Positions 26,716 through 35,575 of a stretch of 64,000 nucleotides of DNA are shown one piece after another (the stretch's first letter is position 1; every line of letters starts with the position of its first letter). The notes below the pieces were generated by a model. The model did no database searches. It was not told the DNA's origin and saw nothing but the letters and a program-made list of their open reading frames with translations. The position numbers and the translations under genes are program-made. Origin of the DNA: Salegentibacter_A chungangensis (GTDB lineage: Bacteria > Bacteroidota > Bacteroidia > Flavobacteriales > Flavobacteriaceae); assembly GCF_042678405.1 (NCBI RefSeq), contig NZ_JBHTLI010000001.1, forward strand, positions 1,550,001 to 1,614,000, written 5' to 3'.

Positions 26716-27891
26716 ATGAGAGTTATAAAGCTATTAATGATAAGTTTTTTCTTTTTTATCGCGGCCTGCGGAGAAAGCAAGAAAGAATCCGGTGATAAAC
26801 CGGCTGAAAAAAAGACTTCTGAAAGCACTCCTACCGAAGTGATGCTTAGCGCCCAGCAGTTTGAAGCCCTGGGGATGAAGGTAGATACACTTTCTACGAG
26901 AATGATGAGTGGCTTTGTGGAAGCCAACGGGCATCTGGAAGTGCCGCCACAAAGTGAGGCCACGGTTACCCCCGTAATAGGAGGTAATGTAAGTTCTATC
27001 AGGGTGATAGAGGGGGATGTAGTGAAAAGAGGAGCCGTATTGGCCTATATCAGCCACCCCGATATTATTAAGGTACAGACAGATTATATCAATACTGCCA
27101 ATCGCCTTAATTTCCTTGAGAAAGATTATGCCCGACAGAAAAAACTTTACGAAGAAGGCGTGGGCTCTGGAGAAAGTTTCCAGAAAGCAGAATCTGAACT
27201 GCAAAGTGCCAGAGGTCATTTAAAGGGAATGAAGGCTCAGCTGAGGCAGCTGAATTTAAATGCTGAAAACATTGAAAAAGGTAATATTCAGCAGCAAATT
27301 CCGGTAATAAGTCCCATAGATGGTGCAATACAGGCGGTCAATATCAAAACCGGTCAGTTTGTCCAGTCTCAGGCGAATATGTTCGAGATCATCAACACAG
27401 AAGATGTACATATAGATCTGATGGTTTTTGAGAAGGATGTGCCAAAAGTGGAGGAAGGCCAAATGGTCTATTTTAATATTTCTTCAGAACCAGGTAAAGA
27501 AATGACGGCCAGGATCCTTTCGATTAGCAAGAATTTTGAGAGGGATCCAAAAGCGCTTCACGTACACGCCGAAATTGAGAACAGGGAGGGGAATCTTGTG
27601 CCCGGGATGTATGTGAGAGGAAGAATTGCCCTGGAAGATAGCCAGGTGAAGGCTTTTCCCCAATCGGCCATTGCTAAAAAAGCAGACAAGCTATTTGTCT
27701 TTTCAGCAGAAAAAGAAGGGGAGGACTGGAGCTTTAAGCCGATAGAAATTATAGCTGGAGCCAGCCAGGAGGAATGGACAGCGGTTAGGTTCCTTAAAGA
27801 GGTGCCTTCAGACACAGAGTTCGCCTTTAATAATGCTTACTATTTGATGGCAGAAATGAACAAGGGCCAGGGAGGTGGCCATCACCATTAA
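26716..27891 (+). CDS. cusB: RND efflux periplasmic adaptor (CusB/CzcB family), lipoprotein
   Basis: 391-aa membrane fusion protein linking the pump to the outer-membrane channel. Lipobox IAACG (Cys18) anchors it. The barrel-sandwich (lipoyl-like) halves flank a coiled-coil hairpin at about residues 115-180 (NRLNFLEKDYARQKKLYEEG). The C-terminus ends in a His-rich tail (GGGHHH) likely to bind metal. Same operon as the fused CusA-CusC. Ends just before a bidirectional terminator. Confidence 0.93.
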   Translation: MRVIKLLMISFFFFIAACGESKKESGDKPAEKKTSESTPTEVMLSAQQFEALGMKVDTLSTRMMSGFVEANGHLEVPPQSEATVTPVIGGNVSSIRVIEGDVVKRGAVLAYISHPDIIKVQTDYINTANRLNFLEKDYARQKKLYEEGVGSGESFQKAESELQSARGHLKGMKAQLRQLNLNAENIEKGNIQQQIPVISPIDGAIQAVNIKTGQFVQSQANMFEIINTEDVHIDLMVFEKDVPKVEEGQMVYFNISSEPGKEMTARILSISKNFERDPKALHVHAEIENREGNLVPGMYVRGRIALEDSQVKAFPQSAIAKKADKLFVFSAEKEGEDWSFKPIEIIAGASQEEWTAVRFLKEVPSDTEFAFNNAYYLMAEMNKGQGGGHHH

Positions 27892-27906
27892 TTGCCATAA
27901 AACCCT

Positions 27907-27946
27907 AAAAAAACAGGCCTGAAGTTTACTTCAGGCCTGTTTTTTT
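27907..27946. terminator. Bidirectional terminator between cusB and ggt
   Basis: A 14-bp perfect stem (AAACAGGCCTGAAG at 27911-27924 with its complement at 27929-27942), TTTA loop, flanked by A residues on the left and T residues on the right, so it can end both the plus-strand efflux operon and the minus-strand ggt transcript. Confidence 0.9.
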
Positions 27947-27964
27947 AGCTATCGGTTTAAATAA

Positions 27965-29695
27965 TTAAAAGCCTGCTGCACTGTCATCACCCCTTCGGTC
28001 TGCACCACCTTCCAGTTTTCCATCAGGCAGGCGCAGGATGGCATCTACCTTTCCTATAATTCTTGAATTCGATTCATTAATATTATACCGTTTATCCTTT
28101 AATTCCTGCAGCAATTCAGCGTCAAAAGCTTTTGGCTCAAACAGGATCTCATCCGGCAGCCATTGATGGTGAAATCTTGGAGCATTAACCGCTTCCTGCA
28201 TCGTCATATCAAATTCAGATACATTCAGGATTGTTTGTAATACCGAGGTGATAATGGTCGATCCTCCCGGGGAACCCAGGGTCATATAGAGTTTATCGCC
28301 CTTTTCAACAATTGTTGGCGTCATAGAACTCAGCATTTTCTTTCCGGGTTCAATAGAATTCGCTTCGGCACCAATAAGGCCAAACATATTGGGGAAACCT
28401 GGTTTTATACTGAAGTCGTTCATTTCATTATTAAGGAAAAACCCGAGTTCGTCTACATAGAGTTTCGATCCGTAGGCTCCATTTAGGGTTGTTGTGGCTG
28501 CAATAGCGTTGCCAAACTGGTCTACAATAGAATAGTGGGTAGTTTCATTGCTTTCATACCCCGCAATTTCGCCGTGTTCAAGAGAAGAGGAAGGTGTTGC
28601 CTTATCGAAGCTGAAAGAATCCATACGGCCGTTCAAATAGGAGTCACTGAGCAGCGTATCTGTAGGAATGTTCACATAGTCAGGATCCCCGAGATAGAAA
28701 CTTCTGTCGGCATAGGCACGACGTTCAGCTTCGGTTAAAACCTGTATGGTCTTCAACGAGTTATGACCGTAGTCTTTCAGGGGGTAAGGTTCTGCCATTT
28801 TCAGGATCTGGCCTAACACGATTCCACCACTTGAAGGTGGGGGCATAGAGATGATATCCAGGTCTTTATATTCAACCTTTATGGGATCTCTCCAGAAGGT
28901 TTTATATTGGGCCAGGTCTTCCATACTTATTATTCCGCCTTTTTCACTTAGGTAATCAACAAGCATTTTCCCGGTTTCACCCTGATAGAATTCTTTTCTT
29001 CCGTTTTCGGCAATGCGCTGAAGGGTGCGGGCAAGTGCAATATTTTTTATGGTATCTCCTGCTTTAAACTCCTTGGCGAAAAGGATATCCTTATTATTGG
29101 CCTTTATGATCTTTTCCCGGTATTTTGCTAAGGTTTCGGCCTGTTTTTTGGTAACCACAACTCCCCGATTTGCCAGGGCTATAACCGGTTGCAGGATCTC
29201 CTTCATAGGCAGGCTCCCGAATTTTTCGTGAACCGCGAAAATTCCGGCTACCGTTCCCGGAACGCCTACGGCCATAGCTCCGAAAGTACTTTTGTCAGGA
29301 ATCACATTGCCCTCTTCATCAAGGTACATATCCTTACTGGCCTTCAGTGGTGCTTTCTCTCTGTAATCCAGGCTTCCCGATTCGCCGTCAGACTTGCGGT
29401 AGACCATAAATCCGCCACCACCAAGATTTCCGGCAAAGGGGTAGGATACTGCAAGAGACATTTCAGTCGCCACCATAGCATCGAAGGCATTGCCTCCTTT
29501 TTTGAGAATGGACAGGCCTATTTGAGAGGCTTCTTCACGAGCCGAAACCACCATCGCTTTTTGAGCGATCAGGCCCCTTTCTTTTTCAGCTTCCCGGGGT
29601 TGCTCCTGGGTTTTGCAGGAAGAAGTTATTATGAAAAGAAGAATGAAAGCTCTCTTAAAAAGCGTCTTGTAAAAGGATAAAATAGGGTAATTCAT
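27965..29695 (-). CDS. ggt: Gamma-glutamyltransferase
   Basis: Cleaves gamma-glutamyl bonds of glutathione and related peptides outside the cytoplasm. A lipoprotein signal with lipobox TSSC (Cys27) is followed by a 576-aa precursor. Autoprocessing occurs before the catalytic Thr385 of TTHYSIVD, which becomes the N-terminus of the small subunit. SSMTPTIV and LGSPGGSTIIT are substrate-site motifs. Alone between terminators and the sugar genes; probably its own transcript. Confidence 0.94.
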   Translation of the reverse strand: MNYPILSFYKTLFKRAFILLFIITSSCKTQEQPREAEKERGLIAQKAMVVSAREEASQIGLSILKKGGNAFDAMVATEMSLAVSYPFAGNLGGGGFMVYRKSDGESGSLDYREKAPLKASKDMYLDEEGNVIPDKSTFGAMAVGVPGTVAGIFAVHEKFGSLPMKEILQPVIALANRGVVVTKKQAETLAKYREKIIKANNKDILFAKEFKAGDTIKNIALARTLQRIAENGRKEFYQGETGKMLVDYLSEKGGIISMEDLAQYKTFWRDPIKVEYKDLDIISMPPPSSGGIVLGQILKMAEPYPLKDYGHNSLKTIQVLTEAERRAYADRSFYLGDPDYVNIPTDTLLSDSYLNGRMDSFSFDKATPSSSLEHGEIAGYESNETTHYSIVDQFGNAIAATTTLNGAYGSKLYVDELGFFLNNEMNDFSIKPGFPNMFGLIGAEANSIEPGKKMLSSMTPTIVEKGDKLYMTLGSPGGSTIITSVLQTILNVSEFDMTMQEAVNAPRFHHQWLPDEILFEPKAFDAELLQELKDKRYNINESNSRIIGKVDAILRLPDGKLEGGADRRGDDSAAGF

Positions 29696-29789
29696 AGTAG
29701 GTTTCTATAGATAAGATTTTGAAGGTAAATTTATTTATCGGGTTAGAGAAATTTTGTAAATAATTAAGCTTGCATAAATTTTTCAATTT

Positions 29790-30683
29790 TTAATTGGGAA
29801 ACATAAAGTTTTTCACGGTTTCAGTTTCCAGAACCGGGTTCGCACCTTGCCTGGAAGCAACCAAAGCACCAACAGCACACGCATAATCCAGGGCTTTTTG
29901 AGGCTCTTCCTTTTTCAGAAGTTTTGAAATAAGGCTGGCAAGAAAGGAGTCGCCGGCACCAACAGTATCCCTGACCTCAATTTTGAAACCGCTGTTATAG
30001 TACAGCTTATTGTTTCTTAAGAGAACAGCCCCATGTCTGCCCTTGGTCACACAAATGGTTCTGGCCGGGGAGTTTTCAGCGATAAACAGAAGGTTTTGCT
30101 CCAGCGAATTATAGGGAGAGCCAAGCATTTCAGCGATCTCGAATAATTCGTCATCATTGAATTTGATGAAATCGGTGTTTTGAATAAGCTGCATTAAAAG
30201 TTCTTTACTGTAGTGCGGGGGACGTAAATTGAAATCGAGGATTTTGTATTTTGCTTTTGGCAGAAGTTCAAAAAGGGTGTTCCTGCTCACTTCATCCCGG
30301 CACACGAGACTTCCGAAGATAAAAGCATCGGCAGCTTTAACCGCTTTAAAAATCTCTTCTGAGGCTTCGATCCTGTCCCAGGCCGAAGGGTAAACGATGT
30401 CATAGGTAGCCGACCCACTTTTGGAAAGATTTACATTGACCATTCCGGTAGGCAGTTGCTGGTCTTTTTGGATGTTTTTCGTTTCTATTTTATTGGCCCG
30501 GAGATAGGAGAAAAGTTCCTCTCCCTTTTTGTCGGTTCCCACTTTACTGATCATTTCGGTGTTGATCCCAAGACTGCTTAGTCTTGAGGCCACATTAAGC
30601 GGAGCCCCGCCAATTCTTTCCTTGTCGGGAAATACGTCCCAGAGGATCTCGCCAAAACAGACGGCTTTTAATTCTTCAGACAT
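29790..30683 (-). CDS. PfkB-family carbohydrate kinase, probably fructokinase
   Basis: 297-aa ribokinase-fold sugar kinase. N-terminal GEILWDVFP and GGAPLNVASRLSSLG match bacterial fructokinases; the C-terminal DTVGAGDSF holds the anion hole and catalytic Asp. Context decides the substrate: it is the last gene of a set with GH32 and a sugar porter, so it should phosphorylate the fructose they release or import. Substrate is inferred. Confidence 0.9.
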   Translation of the reverse strand: MSEELKAVCFGEILWDVFPDKERIGGAPLNVASRLSSLGINTEMISKVGTDKKGEELFSYLRANKIETKNIQKDQQLPTGMVNVNLSKSGSATYDIVYPSAWDRIEASEEIFKAVKAADAFIFGSLVCRDEVSRNTLFELLPKAKYKILDFNLRPPHYSKELLMQLIQNTDFIKFNDDELFEIAEMLGSPYNSLEQNLLFIAENSPARTICVTKGRHGAVLLRNNKLYYNSGFKIEVRDTVGAGDSFLASLISKLLKKEEPQKALDYACAVGALVASRQGANPVLETETVKNFMFPN

Positions 30684-30698
30684 TAAAATTATGAGTTT

Positions 30699-32303
30699 TT
30701 ATTTCTGGTTTTCAGGAATATCAAATTTACTGGTCTTAAGGTTCTTTATACTAAAATCTTCTCCTTTTCCGGCAGTAAAACTTTTATAAGGACGGGTAGG
30801 GAAAAATATTTCGGTCATCACCGTTTCTCCGTTATCATAAAAGATTTCGATCGAAGTCTTGTCCAGAAAGATCTCTACCGGAAGATTATCGGCTTCTGAA
30901 GTTCGGGGAGCTGTTGAAACAGGCGAAGCAAAATTTTCTCCAAAATCAGTGATGCCGGATTTCTTTCGGTTTACGTAGAACTGTTTCTGTGTATGGTCAT
31001 ACCCAAACCTCAAGGTGTCTCCTTCAGGGTTGTTCAGGCTAAACTCATAGGTCCTGTCCTGCAGGCTATCTATAGAAAAACCTATTCTTGCTTTTGCAAG
31101 ATCAAGGTCTTTGTTCTCAATGATGTTTTGCCCTGCTTTAGCCTGAGTGTTCTTTGTTCCGGTGGCTTCCCCAAAATACTTGTCAAGCTCTTTTACCGGA
31201 GATGAGAATATACGATAACCTGCTTTTTCATCTTTTTTCAGTTTTAATTCTCTGGCAATGGTCATTGCGCTTCTCCAGGTTTCGGTAGGCACTTCCTGGG
31301 CATAGAGCCAGTTAGACATCCAGCCCATAAAAAGTTTTCTGCCATCACTTTCCGGAATATTTGACCAGGTAACCCCGGCATAATTATCTTTCCCGTAGTC
31401 TATCCAGTACGAATGATCTCCCGGCAGGTCTTTCATTTCTTTTATCACACTGAACTTCTTACCATCAAAATCTCCAACAAAATACTGGGTGCCGGAACCT
31501 CCGTTATAACCGCCTGGATTCAGGCTCTGGATAAGGACCCATTTGGTTTCATTGCTTCCTTCAACTTTCATCGGAAAGAAATCGGGGCATTCCCATACGC
31601 CGTTATGAGCGCCAAGTCCCATTCCGAATTCAGAGGCTTTTTGCCAGTCCTTCAGGTTTTGAGAGGTGTAGAAAATGGTCCGGTCATCGGCAGAAAGCAC
31701 CATTAGCCACTGTTTATGGGCTTCGTCCCAGGTAATCTTGGGATCCCGGAAGTCTTTTAAGCCCGGGTTCTTAATTACCGGGTTCTCTTTATATTTTGTC
31801 CAGGTTTTACCTTCATCGAGGCTGTAGGCAATCGCCTGACTTTGATAATCTTTCCTGCCGGCCTTTTCTCCTTCAGGATCGTGATAGGTGAACATCGCTA
31901 TTACAGGTGGGGTTTTGCCATCCCCAAAGCCTGAAGAATTATTCTTATCCACCACCGCACTGCCGGAAAAGATATATCCCTTTTCATCGGGTTTCAGGGC
32001 TATGGGTTGCTCTTCCCATACCACCATATCCTTGCTCGTGGCGTGCCCCCAGTGCATTGGGCCCCACTTGTTTCCGTCGGGATAATACTGGAAGAAAAGG
32101 TGGTAAGTCCCATTCATATAGAACATTCCGTTAGGATCGTTCATCCAGTTTACTTCGGGGGTGAAATGATAATTGGGTCGAAAGTCTTCATCTTGCTGAA
32201 TTTTGGTTTCAGCAACATCCTTTTGTTGAGGTTCTTCTTCTTTGTTTTTACAGGAAAGCAGCGTAAATCCGCTGATTATTGAGATTAGGAATAATTTTTT
32301 CAT
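30699..32303 (-). CDS. Glycoside hydrolase family 32 (fructan/sucrose hydrolase), lipoprotein
   Basis: 534 aa. Lipobox LLSC (Cys18) and an acidic linker place it on the cell envelope. The five-bladed propeller carries the nucleophile Asp56 in NWMNDPNG, the transition-state FRDPK motif and the acid/base Glu in WECPDFF. A C-terminal beta-sandwich follows (VEIFLDKTSIEIFYDNGE). It releases fructose from levan, inulin or sucrose. Downstream of the sugar porter and upstream of the fructokinase, all on one strand with short gaps. Confidence 0.94.
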   Translation of the reverse strand: MKKLFLISIISGFTLLSCKNKEEEPQQKDVAETKIQQDEDFRPNYHFTPEVNWMNDPNGMFYMNGTYHLFFQYYPDGNKWGPMHWGHATSKDMVVWEEQPIALKPDEKGYIFSGSAVVDKNNSSGFGDGKTPPVIAMFTYHDPEGEKAGRKDYQSQAIAYSLDEGKTWTKYKENPVIKNPGLKDFRDPKITWDEAHKQWLMVLSADDRTIFYTSQNLKDWQKASEFGMGLGAHNGVWECPDFFPMKVEGSNETKWVLIQSLNPGGYNGGSGTQYFVGDFDGKKFSVIKEMKDLPGDHSYWIDYGKDNYAGVTWSNIPESDGRKLFMGWMSNWLYAQEVPTETWRSAMTIARELKLKKDEKAGYRIFSSPVKELDKYFGEATGTKNTQAKAGQNIIENKDLDLAKARIGFSIDSLQDRTYEFSLNNPEGDTLRFGYDHTQKQFYVNRKKSGITDFGENFASPVSTAPRTSEADNLPVEIFLDKTSIEIFYDNGETVMTEIFFPTRPYKSFTAGKGEDFSIKNLKTSKFDIPENQK

Positions 32304-32312
32304 ATGTTCAAC

Positions 32313-33653
32313 TTAAGGGTTTTTAAAGGATATTTCTTCGTGCAGGGACAGCTCCTCTCCTAATTCTTCCAGCGATTTCCCTTTGGTTTCGGGCATCATA
32401 AAGATCACAAACAGCAGCTGAAGTACCATCATAAAGGCGAAAAAGGCGAATACATATCCCGGCCCGATGGTGGAGAACAGGAACGGGATGGTGGAAGGAA
32501 CAATGGCTGCCAGGACCCAGTGGGTGGAGGAGCCGAAAGCCTGCCCTGATGCCCTGAGGTGGTTAGGGAATATTTCTGAAATAAACACCCAGATCACCGC
32601 TCCCTGCCCAATCGCGTGTGCGGCTATAAAGAGGAATAGGAATATAGGAACCCAAAGCCCTCCCCAGTTCAGGAAGAAAGCTGCAGCTACCAGAGAAAGG
32701 GAAATGATATAACCGATGGAACCTATGAACATAAGCTGTTTTCTTCCCAATCGGTCTATTAAGAATACACCTAGTAGTGTAAACAGGAGGTTTACAACTC
32801 CAATCCCTATACTGCTGAGCAATGCCGTACTTTCACCGAGACCTGCCGATTCAAATATTCTGGGAGCATAATACAGAAAGGCATTAATTCCCGATAACTG
32901 GTTAAAAAATGCAACAAGAAATGCCAGTATAAGCGGGAACCGGTATTTCTTCATCAAGATATTTTCACCGGTGATCTTGGTTTCCACCTGCTTTTTCATC
33001 TCAGCTATTTTCTCCCGGATGTCCACTCCGGGTTCTATGGTCTGTAAAACTTTTTCGGCTTCGGCAAACCTTCCTTTTGATGTCAACCAGCGCGGACTTC
33101 TAGGGATAAGCAGGACGAAAATCGTATAAATGAATGCCGGCACGGCTTCAACTCCCACCATCCATCTCCAGGGCTGCTCCCCGGTATTTCTTAACAGGTA
33201 ATTTGATAAAAAAGCGATAAGGATACCTAAAACGATATTGAACTGATAAAGAGAAACCAGGCGTCCGCGGTCCTTTGCCGGGGCAATTTCAGACACATAA
33301 GCCGGTGCCGCGATGGTGGATGCCCCTACGCCCAGGCCACCAATAAACCTGAAGATGGCAAAGCTTATGGGATCATTGGCCAGGGCTGACCCCAGGGCCG
33401 AAATAAAATATAAAAGACCTATAACAAGTAGACTGTTCTTTCTTCCGATCTTATTTACGGGTATTCCGCCGAAGATCGCTCCTACCACGGTACCCCAAAG
33501 CGCCATTGCCATCACGACCGAACCGTGAAAGGCGTCTGAGGTGCCCCATAATTCCTGTAATTGTTTGTCGGCTCCGGAAATGACTACTGTGTCAAATCCG
33601 AATAAAAAACCTGCTAAGGCGGCGCTGATGGACCAGGCGAAGATTTTATTCAT
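32313..33653 (-). CDS. MFS sugar porter
   Basis: 446-aa major facilitator with twelve helices and sugar-porter signatures: GFDTVVISGA in TM1, RFIGGLGVGAS, an RSPRWL segment before the central loop, GINAFLYYAPRIF in TM7 and the terminal PETKGKSLEELGEEL. Likely a proton symporter for fructose or a related hexose. First gene of the sugar set. The 200-bp upstream gap must hold the promoter; no exact TAnnTTTG box was found there on this strand, and no LacI-type regulator or SusC/SusD pair lies in the window. Confidence 0.93.
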   Translation of the reverse strand: MNKIFAWSISAALAGFLFGFDTVVISGADKQLQELWGTSDAFHGSVVMAMALWGTVVGAIFGGIPVNKIGRKNSLLVIGLLYFISALGSALANDPISFAIFRFIGGLGVGASTIAAPAYVSEIAPAKDRGRLVSLYQFNIVLGILIAFLSNYLLRNTGEQPWRWMVGVEAVPAFIYTIFVLLIPRSPRWLTSKGRFAEAEKVLQTIEPGVDIREKIAEMKKQVETKITGENILMKKYRFPLILAFLVAFFNQLSGINAFLYYAPRIFESAGLGESTALLSSIGIGVVNLLFTLLGVFLIDRLGRKQLMFIGSIGYIISLSLVAAAFFLNWGGLWVPIFLFLFIAAHAIGQGAVIWVFISEIFPNHLRASGQAFGSSTHWVLAAIVPSTIPFLFSTIGPGYVFAFFAFMMVLQLLFVIFMMPETKGKSLEELGEELSLHEEISFKNP

Positions 33654-33802
33654 TTTGCTGAGGTTAAGATCGTGTTGTTATGCTCTTTTATTTCTGTTAA
33701 AAACCTAAAAGTTAATCAGAAATTTCAAGATAGCGGTAATAGCATTAGCAGATTTATATTTTCCCTGCCGCGAAAACTCTAAAGATCTTAAACCCCCGGA
33801 AT

Positions 33803-33836
33803 AAAAAAACGCTCCGGGAATCCTTTGGAGCGTTTT
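33803..33836 (-). terminator. Terminator of the secreted protein gene at 33854
   Basis: A 10-bp stem (AAAACGCTCC at 33806-33815 with GGAGCGTTTT at 33827-33836) followed on the minus strand by T residues; the flanking T-run on the other side could let it work in both directions. Confidence 0.8.
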
Positions 33837-33853
33837 ATTCTATTTAGGATTGT

Positions 33854-34306
33854 TTAGTTAAGTACCCGTTTAAAAATATAACGTGTTATGAAGATCCCGT
33901 TCGGGTCTTCCTCGCTGGCATAGCTCTCTACGCCGCTATTTACAAAAACCAGTTCCCAGCCCTCGGCGGCTAAAGAATTGATCTTGGAAGTAACCACGGC
34001 ATCGTTAGCCGCGATGTTCTGAAAACGAATTCCGCCCATATTAAAGAAATTGAGCAGTTTGGTTTCTTCAAAGTTCTTAACCCTGATCTCAGCACGTTCA
34101 GATTTGTTCCTTTCGTTCTCTTCTTCGGTACGTGTGGAGGTGAATTCCTTGAAATCTCTGTTTTCATCCGTACTTATCATCCTGGAACGCCCGACCCCGC
34201 TGGGGATTATGGACTCAACTACCGTGACGGTCTTGTATTCAAAATTTTGTGCCTGAACACTCAGCATTGAGAAAAAAATTAATACGGCAAGTGCGATCTT
34301 TTTCAT
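33854..34306 (-). CDS. Exported protein of unknown function
   Basis: 150 aa with a signal peptide (about 19 residues, ending VQAQN). The C-terminal half (INSLAAEGWELVFVNSG ... FITRYIFKR) resembles the small DUF4177-type fold in which GWELV precedes a final beta-strand; that match is weak. A charged central stretch (ENERNKSERAEIRVKN) is probably helical. Monocistronic, with its own terminator. Confidence 0.65.
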   Translation of the reverse strand: MKKIALAVLIFFSMLSVQAQNFEYKTVTVVESIIPSGVGRSRMISTDENRDFKEFTSTRTEEENERNKSERAEIRVKNFEETKLLNFFNMGGIRFQNIAANDAVVTSKINSLAAEGWELVFVNSGVESYASEEDPNGIFITRYIFKRVLN

Positions 34307-34494
34307 CTTAATTTAATTTTAGAAAAACCGCACTAAATAAATCCAAATTCAGATTCCAAAGATCGACTTTGTGATTACTTTAACTCAGGGTGTTGATAAT
34401 GATCAGTTTAAATGTTTTATTTGAAAGCTTTAACTGAAGTTTAAAACCCGTTAAGTTCAATAATTGTTTACTTTAAGAAATAATATAATTGCCT

Positions 34495-35175
34495 ATGAAG
34501 CCTAAACCTGAGTTGCTGATCTTTGATGTTAACGAGACCCTTTTGGATATGTCGCCGTTGAAAGATGCCGTCAACAGGGCATTTGGTAATGAGCTTGCTT
34601 TTGAAGTCTGGTTTCCCACACTGCTGCAATATTCCCTGGTAGAGAGCATAACCGAAAATTATAACGATTTCTCCAGTATCGCCTTGGCCACCTTGGAAAT
34701 GACCGCCGAAAAATTCGGAGCTGAGGTTTCTGAGTCCGAACTGAAGTCGGTGCTTTCGCTCGTTAAGGAGCTACCGCCTCATCCTGAAGTTCCTGCAGCT
34801 TTAAAGATGTTGAAAGATTCAGGTTTCAGGATGATCGCACTCACCAACGGAAAGCCCGATGTTGCCGAAGCACAGCTGAAATTTGCTGAAATTGATATGC
34901 ATTTTGAAGAGACCCTAAGTGTTGAAGAAGCAGGAAAATATAAACCCCATCCCGGGCCTTATAATTATGTGTTGCAGAAAACAGGCATAAGTAGAGAAAA
35001 AGCGATGATGGTGGCTGCCCACGGCTGGGATATTACCGGAGCAAAAAGAAACGGGATGCAGACCGCTTTTATAAAACGTGTAGGAAAAAGCGAATATCCC
35101 CTTGCAGGAAAAGCCGATCTTCTTGCCGCCTCCTGCCTGGAACTGGCGGAGATGTTAATTGATCGGAAAGCATAA
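34495..35175 (+). CDS. Haloacid dehalogenase, type II (HAD hydrolase)
   Basis: 226-aa HAD-superfamily protein from the ATG at 34495 (a TTG two codons upstream is not needed). The nucleophile is Asp11 in FDVNETLLD; later motifs are the Thr/Asn of IALTNGKP, the Lys of KYKPHPGPY, and MMVAAHGWDITGA where the acidic loop lies. This is the pattern of (S)-2-haloacid dehalogenases, though many such proteins act on other substrates. An imperfect -7 box (TATAATTG, 34484-34491) almost touches the start codon. Confidence 0.85.
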   Translation: MKPKPELLIFDVNETLLDMSPLKDAVNRAFGNELAFEVWFPTLLQYSLVESITENYNDFSSIALATLEMTAEKFGAEVSESELKSVLSLVKELPPHPEVPAALKMLKDSGFRMIALTNGKPDVAEAQLKFAEIDMHFEETLSVEEAGKYKPHPGPYNYVLQKTGISREKAMMVAAHGWDITGAKRNGMQTAFIKRVGKSEYPLAGKADLLAASCLELAEMLIDRKA

Positions 35176-35207
35176 AAAAGCCCTGCGCAGTAAAACCAGC
35201 AAGGCTT
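35174..35207 (-). terminator. Terminator of the kor-nuo transcript
   Basis: On the minus strand AAGCCTTGC (35199-35207) pairs with GCAGGGCTT (35178-35186) with one T-G pair, followed by six T residues ending at 35174. It lies 38 bp past the last gene of the nuo operon and overlaps the 3' end of the convergent HAD gene. Confidence 0.75.
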
Positions 35208-35245
35208 AATCACCTGAATGAACAGGATCCGTCCTAAGAGAAAAC

Positions 35246-35569
35246 CTAAATTTTTTGCCAATATTGTGGAGGGGTATCTTCACTTTTCTGATTCCAGTAA
35301 TCAGCGGTTACTTTATGCCCGTCAAAAGTCCTTAATTTTCGTTCATAGATCCAGATCACAGGATTAAAAACCATATCAGTAACGGCAACGGTATAAAGCT
35401 GAGGATCTTCCTCGCTTTTACGCTTTTCTTCTTCTATGATCACTTCAAAACCGTTATGCTCAAGCAGATCTTTCAGGAAATCTTTACGGGTTTCATCTAT
35501 TTTCTTTTCTACAAAAGTGACTCTTGTGTCTCCAATGCTTCCAAAGCTGTGTCTTCCTTCTATTGCCAT
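35246..35569 (-). CDS. Conserved hypothetical protein at the end of the nuo operon
   Basis: 107 aa, not recognised. It is soluble, charged, lacks a signal peptide and membrane segments, and has alternating beta segments (FEVIIEEEKRK, LYTVAVTDMVFNPVIWIYERKL) that suggest a small alpha/beta fold. It follows nuoN by six bases and ends before the operon terminator, so it is cotranscribed with complex I and may help assemble or regulate it; that role is inference from position only. Confidence 0.7.
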   Translation of the reverse strand: MAIEGRHSFGSIGDTRVTFVEKKIDETRKDFLKDLLEHNGFEVIIEEEKRKSEEDPQLYTVAVTDMVFNPVIWIYERKLRTFDGHKVTADYWNQKSEDTPPQYWQKI

Positions 35570-35575
35570 AATTCC

